Below are positions 17,272 through 22,279 of a stretch of DNA of 22,279 nucleotides, in pieces. The notes under the pieces were generated by a model that worked only from the letters and a program-made list of their open reading frames with translations, was not told where the DNA came from and made no database searches. Origin of the DNA: Spirochaetota bacterium. GTDB lineage: Bacteria > Spirochaetota > Spirochaetia > Treponematales > Breznakiellaceae. Position numbers and translations under genes: made by a program. The DNA lies in contig JAEXTK010000301.1 of NCBI GenBank assembly GCA_023406985.1, positions 1 to 22,279 on the forward strand, written 5' to 3'. How positions within the stretch are numbered: position 1 is the first letter of the stretch; each line of letters begins with the position of its first letter.

Positions 17272-18153
17272 ATGAAGACCGTTTACGTGGCTTTGCTCGT
17301 CGCGCTGATCGCTCCCGGCCTCCCGGCCGCGGAGGAAGCGCGTCCCGTAGTGGCGATCATGCCCTTCACTTCCGCCGGCGTCGGTAGCGACGAAACCAAG
17401 ACCATAGAGAACCTCGTAGAATCCTACGTCTCCGAATTGGACGAATTCACCCTCGTTGCCCAGGAGGATCGCGACCTCGTGCTATCCGAATGGGAATTCG
17501 CCGTTTCGACGCCGACCGGCGCTTCCGGCGCGGAGAAGATAGGGACCCTGCTCGCGGCCGACTACCTACTCTCGGGCAGCGTGGGAGCCGTCGGCGACAA
17601 CCGGGTTTTGAGCCTGGAAGTCGTCAAGGTCAAGACCGGCGAGAAACGGAGCGTCTCCGCGGTCCACCCGAGCCTGAGCGAACTCGCGCTGAACGCGCGG
17701 TCGGTAGTCAGGCAGGTTTTCTCCCGGGAGCGGGCCATCGTGGACGGAGCGGCGGCGGAGAAACGGATCGACCTCTCGGAGGACCTCGTAACCGGCAGCT
17801 GGAGGGGCGACAAGGGCGTGGAGCTCGTCCGCATCATGCGCGGGGGACGGGCCGTCGCCATCCTGTCGTCCGGCGCCAAGATGGAGCTGGAGTATTCGAT
17901 CGAGGACGGCGTCCTCCATGTCGTGCAGACCTCGGCCAACACCGAGCGGTTCTACCACCCCGTGCCCTACAAGGTCGCCCGAGAGCTCGTCGCGATCGCG
18001 CAGCCCATGGAATGGCGTCTTTCGCCGATCGCCGACGGATCGGTGCTGCGCGGCACGAAGACGGCTACCGCCGTCCGCTATGAGCGCGACGTCATCCTGG
18101 AGGTGACGCGCGACGCGGTCAGGGACGCCGAGTGGACGCGCCTGGGACGCTGA
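17272..18153 (+). CDS. Exported protein with a CsgG/FlgO/TolB-N-like domain
   Basis: A 293-aa predicted periplasmic or envelope protein of unknown function. Its signal peptide is KTVYVALLVALIAPGLPA, with likely cleavage near residue 20 and no lipobox cysteine. The mature N-terminal part (about 25-165) opens with VVAIMPFTSAGVGSDETKTIE. It continues through a segment predicting resistance to an early strand-helix break (FTLVAQEDRDLVLSEWEFA) to AADYLLSGSVGAVGDNRVLSLEVVKVKTGE, the pattern of CsgG/FlgO-type domains that form outer-membrane or flagellar-associated assemblies. The C-terminal part (about 168-293) is beta-rich with TGSWRGDKG, like a small barrel, and was not identified. It lies 64 nt after smpB and ends 7 nt before the convergent DivIC-like gene. 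Confidence 0.7.
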   Translation: MKTVYVALLVALIAPGLPAAEEARPVVAIMPFTSAGVGSDETKTIENLVESYVSELDEFTLVAQEDRDLVLSEWEFAVSTPTGASGAEKIGTLLAADYLLSGSVGAVGDNRVLSLEVVKVKTGEKRSVSAVHPSLSELALNARSVVRQVFSRERAIVDGAAAEKRIDLSEDLVTGSWRGDKGVELVRIMRGGRAVAILSSGAKMELEYSIEDGVLHVVQTSANTERFYHPVPYKVARELVAIAQPMEWRLSPIADGSVLRGTKTATAVRYERDVILEVTRDAVRDAEWTRLGR

Positions 18154-18160
18154 GGACCCG

Positions 18161-18604
18161 TTAGGGCCGGCGCCTCCGGCGCGAAACGCCCGCCATGGAG
18201 GCGAGGCCGTACGTCGACAGCCCCGCGACGAGGGCGATGACCCTGAGCGTACTATTCGGGATGCCGACCGGCCGCACGGCCGTGAGGAGGTTCCCGGCCG
18301 TCGCCACCCGCCGCCCCGCCGCCGGTACGCCTACGATGCGCACGAAACGCTCGTCCGGCCTGCCGTAGCCGAGTTCCCTGGCGCGCACGGTTATCGTGTC
18401 CGCGTCGCTGCGCAGCGCGATGATCGAACCTTCCAGCTCGCCGTTAATGGCGCGCAGTTCTTCCATATTGGCGGCGAGGCGATCCCGTTCGGTTTCCAGG
18501 CCGCGCTGGGCGATGATGCCGGTGCGGCCGACGGTGATGGCCAGGAAACCGTACACCGCTACGGCGACCCACACGGAGAAGGCGAATCGTAGGTATCTCA
18601 TCAT
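18161..18604 (-). CDS. Septum formation initiator (DivIC/FtsB-like) family protein
   Basis: Small bitopic-type cell-division protein; family members stabilise the FtsL/FtsQ divisome complex. From ATG 18604 it is 147 aa: a membrane helix (about 6-28), then a coiled coil (about 34-68, GLETERDRLAANMEELRAINGE) and the family-like ARELGYGRPDERFVRI stretch. Unlike the usual short DivIC/FtsB, it continues into a second hydrophobic stretch (LRVIALVAGLSTYGLASMAGV) and a basic tail RRRRRP. ATG 18601 is an equally good start. An in-frame ATG at 18691 would add 29 unremarkable residues and run into the divergent promoter. No Shine-Dalgarno is evident. Confidence 0.75.
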   Translation of the reverse strand: MMRYLRFAFSVWVAVAVYGFLAITVGRTGIIAQRGLETERDRLAANMEELRAINGELEGSIIALRSDADTITVRARELGYGRPDERFVRIVGVPAAGRRVATAGNLLTAVRPVGIPNSTLRVIALVAGLSTYGLASMAGVSRRRRRP

Positions 18605-18662
18605 GGAGATTAACGGAAAACCCGCTGCCCCACTTAAGACGGGAACCGAGAAATATCCGTTA

Positions 18663-18692
18663 TTGACAACAGGAAAAACCGTGCGATACATT
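18663..18692 (+). promoter_or_regulatory. Candidate promoter of the acidic-protein operon
   Basis: Perfect -35 TTGACA (18663-18668) with, after 18 nt, TACATT (18687-18692), or ATACAT at 17 nt, as the -10. Predicted +1 is near 18699, giving a leader of about 70 nt before ATG 18772. This contrasts with the near-leaderless genes in the window. The surroundings are clearly A/T-richer than the coding DNA. Confidence 0.6.
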
Positions 18693-18771
18693 TATACGAA
18701 GAAAAGATAACAATCGCGGTGCTCGTGGCCGATACTAGCAATACCATTGAGATGTCCGTTGGGAGTATGTG

Positions 18772-20886
18772 ATGGCAATCGACAAAGATCCTTCGGTTTA
18801 CCGCGATCGGGGCATGATCGGATCCTCGGATGAGCTCGACGAATACGGCGTTTGGGTGAAAAGCGAGCCAGAGGACATCGGTTCCGCGCCCGCCTCACCC
18901 ATTGAGGAACCGACACTGCCCGATATCGAGGATCTTCCCGACCTGGAACTCGATTCCACGGAACCGTTCGATTTTCCGCCCGCCGAGGCCGGACTCCCGG
19001 AAGAAGATAAAGAAGCCGCCGAGGAGGCCCCCGAATCCGCCGCGGCCAAGACCGAACGCGCGAAAATGGATTTTTCCGTGGCCGATGGCGGCGAGGTCGG
19101 CGGCGAATCGTTGCCGTCCTTTGAAGACATCGCGTCCTTTGAAGCCGAACTGCCGCCGGTATCCAATGAAGACTTCACCGAGCTTTCTATGGACGACTTC
19201 CTGGAGGGGGACGAAGAAACCGTCTCCGGCCAGTCCGACCTGGGCACCGAAGAGGGCGCCCTCGATATCGACCTGGACTTCAAGGACTCCGGCGTAAGCC
19301 AGCAGAGCCAGGCCGTAGAGGCGGATTTCGATTTCCAGGTAGAAGACGAGAGCACTCCCCCCGCGAGCGGAGCGGACTCCTCGTTCGCCCTGGAGACCGT
19401 CTCCGACTTCGACGATTTCCTCAACGACCTGTCCGACACCGAGAAGGCCGCCGAACCGGCCGCGGTCGTTGCGGAAGCCGCGGAGACGATCGAAGAGCAG
19501 CCCGCGGCCGACGCGACCGAAACCGAGGATATCGCCTTCGACGTGGAGGAGAGCGAGCCCGTGGCCACCACCTTCGAGGCGGTGGAGGAATCCGAGGAGA
19601 TCGTCCTCTCCGAGATGGAAGGCGATACCGAAAAGGCGGAAACCGGCGCGCCGGAAGAGTCCTTCGACGACGTCGCCGCCTTGAGCCGCGACCTGGCCGA
19701 GGAAGAGAGCCGGGAGGCTCCCGCGGCGGACGCGGGCCTGTCCACCCAATTGCTCATGCGGATCGCCGACGAGCTCTCCTCCATCAAGACCGAGCTTTCG
19801 TCGCTCAAGGAAGAACTCGCCGTCCTGCGCGGAGAAGCCAAGCCGGTGCAGACCGAGGAAAAGGCGCCCCCCGCTTCCCACGGTTTCTTCGACGAGGAGG
19901 ACGACGAAAAGATCGCCCTGACCGGCGACGAGCTGGACAACATCCTCAATACCGCGGACTTTACCGAAGAAGCGGGAGCGGACGCGACCGCCGAACTCTC
20001 GGACGAGGCCATAATCGACGACTTCCTCATGGATCGCGAGGACCTGCTCGGTACGACCGAGGAAGGCGCCCCGGCTGAGACCGCCTCCGCGGGAACCGCC
20101 GAAGAAGAAATCGCCGATGAGCCCGCCATCCAGGATATCTCGTTCGAGGAGGAGAGCGAAGCCGCCATCGAACGCATCACGCTGGACGAACCGGCGCCTG
20201 AAGCGGTTCCGGAAGAACTGCAGCAACTCCAGGTGTCCGGGGTGAGCCCCATGACGCCGCCGCCCGAAGATACCAGCTATCTCGAGGCGGACGATTTGGC
20301 CACCGCCGATATCGACCTCTCCGAGGCGGTGATCGACGAACCGGACCTCGGCGGCCCCATCCTGGAAGAGACCCCCGTGGTGGAGCCTTCCATCGAACAT
20401 ATCGACCTTGACATGGAGGAATCGCTCCACATCGAAGGCGACGAAACGGAGCCGCAGGGCGAGGGATTCGAGAACATCGAACTCACGCTCGACGAGTTCA
20501 TCGGCGAGGACCAGGGGATCGGCCAGGAAATGGAGATCGCCCTGGAGGAAAGCGCGCCGGTCGGCCCCGCCGAAGAGGCTCCGGTGATCGAGGAGAGCTT
20601 CGCCGAGGTCGTACCCGAAGGCTTCGTGGTCGAACCCGAAGGATCGGAGGAAGCGGAGGCGGAGGCGGAGGCCGAACCGGCCGAGGCGTTCGAATCCGTT
20701 GAACTCACCGAGGAGACCGAGGAAAGCCAGCCGCTTCCCGTGGATATCCGCCAGGAAGTCAAGGCGGTGCTGTCCTACATGGATCAGCTCCTCGAGTCGC
20801 TGCCCGAAGATAAGATCGAAGAGTTCGCCAAGTCCGAATACTTCGATACGTACAAGAAGCTCTTCGAAGAGCTCGGCTTGGTCTAA
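18772..20886 (+). CDS. Large, very acidic low-complexity protein with repeated DDFL-type motifs
   Basis: A 704-aa protein of unknown function, dominated by Glu, Asp, Ala, Ser and Pro, with no signal peptide or membrane helix, so probably a cytoplasmic scaffold. Recognisable islands are an N-terminal motif with SSDELDEYGVWVKSEPEDI (about 19-37) and DDFL/DEFI motifs near residues 141, 214, 416 and 574. A coiled coil lies at about 324-358 (LLMRIADELSSIKTELSSLKEEL) and a TGDELDNIL motif at about 384-392. The folded-looking C-terminal region (657-704: VDIRQEVKAVLSYMDQL through FEELGLV) is helical. ATG 18772 was chosen: GGGAG lies 6 nt upstream. It is 2 nt before the next gene. The G/C-rich antisense frames are artefacts of composition. 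The neighbouring DUF115 gene hints at a motility-related or cell-surface role. Confidence 0.85.
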   Translation: MAIDKDPSVYRDRGMIGSSDELDEYGVWVKSEPEDIGSAPASPIEEPTLPDIEDLPDLELDSTEPFDFPPAEAGLPEEDKEAAEEAPESAAAKTERAKMDFSVADGGEVGGESLPSFEDIASFEAELPPVSNEDFTELSMDDFLEGDEETVSGQSDLGTEEGALDIDLDFKDSGVSQQSQAVEADFDFQVEDESTPPASGADSSFALETVSDFDDFLNDLSDTEKAAEPAAVVAEAAETIEEQPAADATETEDIAFDVEESEPVATTFEAVEESEEIVLSEMEGDTEKAETGAPEESFDDVAALSRDLAEEESREAPAADAGLSTQLLMRIADELSSIKTELSSLKEELAVLRGEAKPVQTEEKAPPASHGFFDEEDDEKIALTGDELDNILNTADFTEEAGADATAELSDEAIIDDFLMDREDLLGTTEEGAPAETASAGTAEEEIADEPAIQDISFEEESEAAIERITLDEPAPEAVPEELQQLQVSGVSPMTPPPEDTSYLEADDLATADIDLSEAVIDEPDLGGPILEETPVVEPSIEHIDLDMEESLHIEGDETEPQGEGFENIELTLDEFIGEDQGIGQEMEIALEESAPVGPAEEAPVIEESFAEVVPEGFVVEPEGSEEAEAEAEAEPAEAFESVELTEETEESQPLPVDIRQEVKAVLSYMDQLLESLPEDKIEEFAKSEYFDTYKKLFEELGLV

Positions 20887-20888
20887 GA

Positions 20889-21731
20889 ATGGGTTTGTAC
20901 GAACGGGTTTCCCGCCTGGAGCTCGGTTCTTCTCCGCAGCCCAAGCGGGGCCTTCTCAGCAGAGCCGCGGCCCTGCACCTGCCCGCAGGTACGGACGCGG
21001 CCTTCGAGGACGCCTTCATCGTGCGCATGCAGCGCTTGAACGCGGCCGATTCCACGCCCTTCACGGCCTTGTCCCTGCTCAAAGCCTTCCAACCCTTCTC
21101 CGCCGGGCTCTGCCTGGCGCTACGCGGCGGCGCCTACGAGTGCGTCGCGGCGGTGGGGGTGGAAAGCGCCCCTTCGAGCATCCCCGCCGAGCTCCTGTTC
21201 CCGCCCTCCGTCGACGGGGCCCATCGCATCGGGCTCGCGGGCGACTTCGGCATCGCGAGCGCGTCGAGCGAGACCGCGGCCTGGGCATTTCCGGTCCCCC
21301 AGAGCGATGCCCCGCGCCACGCGGCCCTCATCCTCGTGGAAGAGGCGGGGAAACCGCTCGCCGTCGACTCCCTTTCCCGCGTCCTCGCCGCGTGCGCGGA
21401 CCGGTTCTCGCCGCCCGCCGCCCAGGAGCCGACCCCCGCCGCGCTCAAGGATTTCCTCGCGTCGGCGCTCCATGAGGCTCCCGGCCTCCACCTCATCGTA
21501 CTCCAGCGGGAAGGAGCCGAAGACCTCGCGCGGCAAGCCTCCGCAGCCCTGGCCACGCTCGGTTCCGCCATCGAGCTCCCGCACGGCCGCGCCCTGATCG
21601 CGGTCCCCACGGGGCATGACCGGGAATTGCTCGCGCATCGCCTGGCGAAGAGCCTTCAGGCGGTCGCCACCGCAGGCACCGAAGTCTCCAGCCTGGACGA
21701 CGCGCAGGAATTCCTCGAAAGCCTCGCCTAA
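20889..21731 (+). CDS. Uncharacterised 280-aa protein
   Basis: No family was recognised. The protein lacks a signal peptide or clear membrane helix and alternates alpha/beta-like segments. A central part (about 70-180) has hydrophobic strands around GLCLALRGGAYECVAAVGV and AALILVEEAGKPLAVDSL, spacing that could suit a GAF-like sensor fold, but this is a guess. The C-terminal part (about 195-280) has LHLIVLQREG and RALIAVPTGHDRELLAHRLAKSLQ. There is no Shine-Dalgarno before ATG 20889. It follows the acidic-protein stop by 2 nt and precedes the DUF115 start by 2 nt, so coupled translation and a shared task with these neighbours are likely. Confidence 0.75.
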   Translation: MGLYERVSRLELGSSPQPKRGLLSRAAALHLPAGTDAAFEDAFIVRMQRLNAADSTPFTALSLLKAFQPFSAGLCLALRGGAYECVAAVGVESAPSSIPAELLFPPSVDGAHRIGLAGDFGIASASSETAAWAFPVPQSDAPRHAALILVEEAGKPLAVDSLSRVLAACADRFSPPAAQEPTPAALKDFLASALHEAPGLHLIVLQREGAEDLARQASAALATLGSAIELPHGRALIAVPTGHDRELLAHRLAKSLQAVATAGTEVSSLDDAQEFLESLA

Positions 21732-21733
21732 CC

Positions 21734-22279
21734 ATGTCGGAGCGTATCGCCACTTCCCGTAGCGGCGCCCCCACGGCGTTCCGGGGTGCCATCGCGCTCC
21801 ATTCCGCCTACGATCCCGTCGCCGAAGCCGACCGGTACGCGGCCGCCCTCGCCATCCAGGAAAAAACGACCATCCTCATCTTGATCGAGCCGGCTCTCGG
21901 GTACCTGACGGGCGCGCTCAGGCGCAGATTCCCGGGCCGTCGGCTCATCGCCGTGCATTGTTCCTCCTTTTACGATCCGGCGACCCTCGTCGAGACCGCC
22001 GACGCGGAATGGCGTCCCGGCCAGGACACGGACAGCAACGCGTTCCTGGAGACGCAGATCAAGGATTGGGAAGCCGCGCGCACCCAGGTGATCGAATGGA
22101 GGCCGGCGATAGCGGCCTATGGAGAGGCGGCGGCCGAGGCGTTCCGCGCGGTATCGACCTTCCTGCGGCGATGTAGCGCGAACGACGACACGAACCGGGC
22201 GTTCGGCCGCCGCTGGCTGCGCAACGCCCTACGGAACGCGGGCACCGCCGAACGCGAACTCGCTCCCGAACCGGGCGAC
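21734..22279 (+). CDS. DUF115-type (motility-associated / MptE-like) protein, N-terminal part, cut by window end
   Basis: The frame stays open from ATG 21734 to the window end (182 codons), so the gene is partial. The N-terminal part resembles proteins annotated as DUF115, 6-hydroxymethylpterin diphosphokinase MptE-like or motility-associated factors in spirochaetes. ALHSAYDPVAEADRYA (about 21-36) is followed by a hydrophobic strand and IEPALGYL with LTGALRRRFPGRRLIAVH, the region where such proteins carry a Rossmann-like GxGxGxL loop. Here that loop reads E-P-A-L-G-Y-L. An Ala/Arg-rich helical segment follows. Some homologues are implicated in modifying flagellin or other surface polymers. 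It is the third gene of a tightly packed set. Confidence 0.7.
   Translation, partial: MSERIATSRSGAPTAFRGAIALHSAYDPVAEADRYAAALAIQEKTTILILIEPALGYLTGALRRRFPGRRLIAVHCSSFYDPATLVETADAEWRPGQDTDSNAFLETQIKDWEAARTQVIEWRPAIAAYGEAAAEAFRAVSTFLRRCSANDDTNRAFGRRWLRNALRNAGTAERELAPEPGD

Noticed and set aside
18752..18772. A six-codon ORF (ATG to TGA) whose stop overlaps the ATG of the acidic-protein gene.
   Set aside because: It has no Shine-Dalgarno of its own and such a short frame arises easily by chance. The GGGAG inside it serves the downstream ATG.
18798..20430. Long minus-strand open frames opposite the acidic protein gene (484 and 511 codons).
   Set aside because: Their Ser-rich and Gly/Phe-rich products mirror the Glu/Asp codons of the sense strand. 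There is no ribosome binding site or recognisable domain.

Overview
The window is a GC-rich (by eye well above 60 % G+C), densely packed bacterial chromosome segment. Several features point to a spirochaete (Treponema/Spirochaetales-like): tandem signal peptidase genes near smpB, a PEGA plus degenerate SUMF1 membrane protein, a very acidic Glu/Asp-rich protein followed by a DUF115-type motility-associated gene, and a DEAH helicase without the long HrpA tail. The assignment is inferred from protein character and gene neighbourhood, not from a database search. I saw no rRNA, tRNA, CRISPR array, insertion sequence or prophage.

Layout. (1) 1-1111: 3' part of lnt (apolipoprotein N-acyltransferase), ending in a small in-frame tandem repeat. 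(2) 1183-4357, plus strand: a biotin regulon, birA-bioY-bioM-bioN, behind a promoter with a BirA-type operator (GTTAACC-N13-GGTTAAC) that covers the birA start codon. The sensor/ligase and the ECF biotin transporter thus look co-transcribed and biotin-autoregulated. (3) 4297-6765, minus strand: a three-gene SsuABC/NMT1-like ABC importer (binding protein, permease, ATPase) with a palindrome at its predicted transcription start. Its ATPase gene overlaps the end of bioN tail to tail by 61 bp. (4) 6885-9548, minus: ppdK (pyruvate phosphate dikinase) with a strong terminator. (5) 9789-12281, plus: DEAH RNA helicase. (6) 12269-15183, minus: canonical lepB, then a LepB paralogue whose catalytic Ser is Thr, then hemW. 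(7) 15250-18153, plus: PEGA/SUMF1 protein, smpB, and a secreted CsgG/FlgO-like protein. (8) 18161-18604, minus: a DivIC/FtsB-like coiled-coil membrane protein. (9) 18772 to the window end, plus: a 704-aa acidic protein, a 280-aa unknown protein and the start of a DUF115 gene, separated by only 2 nt each.

The most interesting pattern is transcriptional. Promoter-like -10 boxes sit so close to start codons that the predicted transcripts begin at, or within a few bases of, the AUG. The clearest case is a perfect TTGACA-N17-TATAAT whose +1 is the A of the start codon at 15250. The helicase at 9789 has the same geometry, and birA, lepB and the gene at 17272 come close. Leaderless initiation may therefore be common here. 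Second is the Thr-for-Ser signal peptidase paralogue beside a normal lepB. Third is the acidic protein with repeated DDFL/DEFI motifs next to a DUF115 gene.
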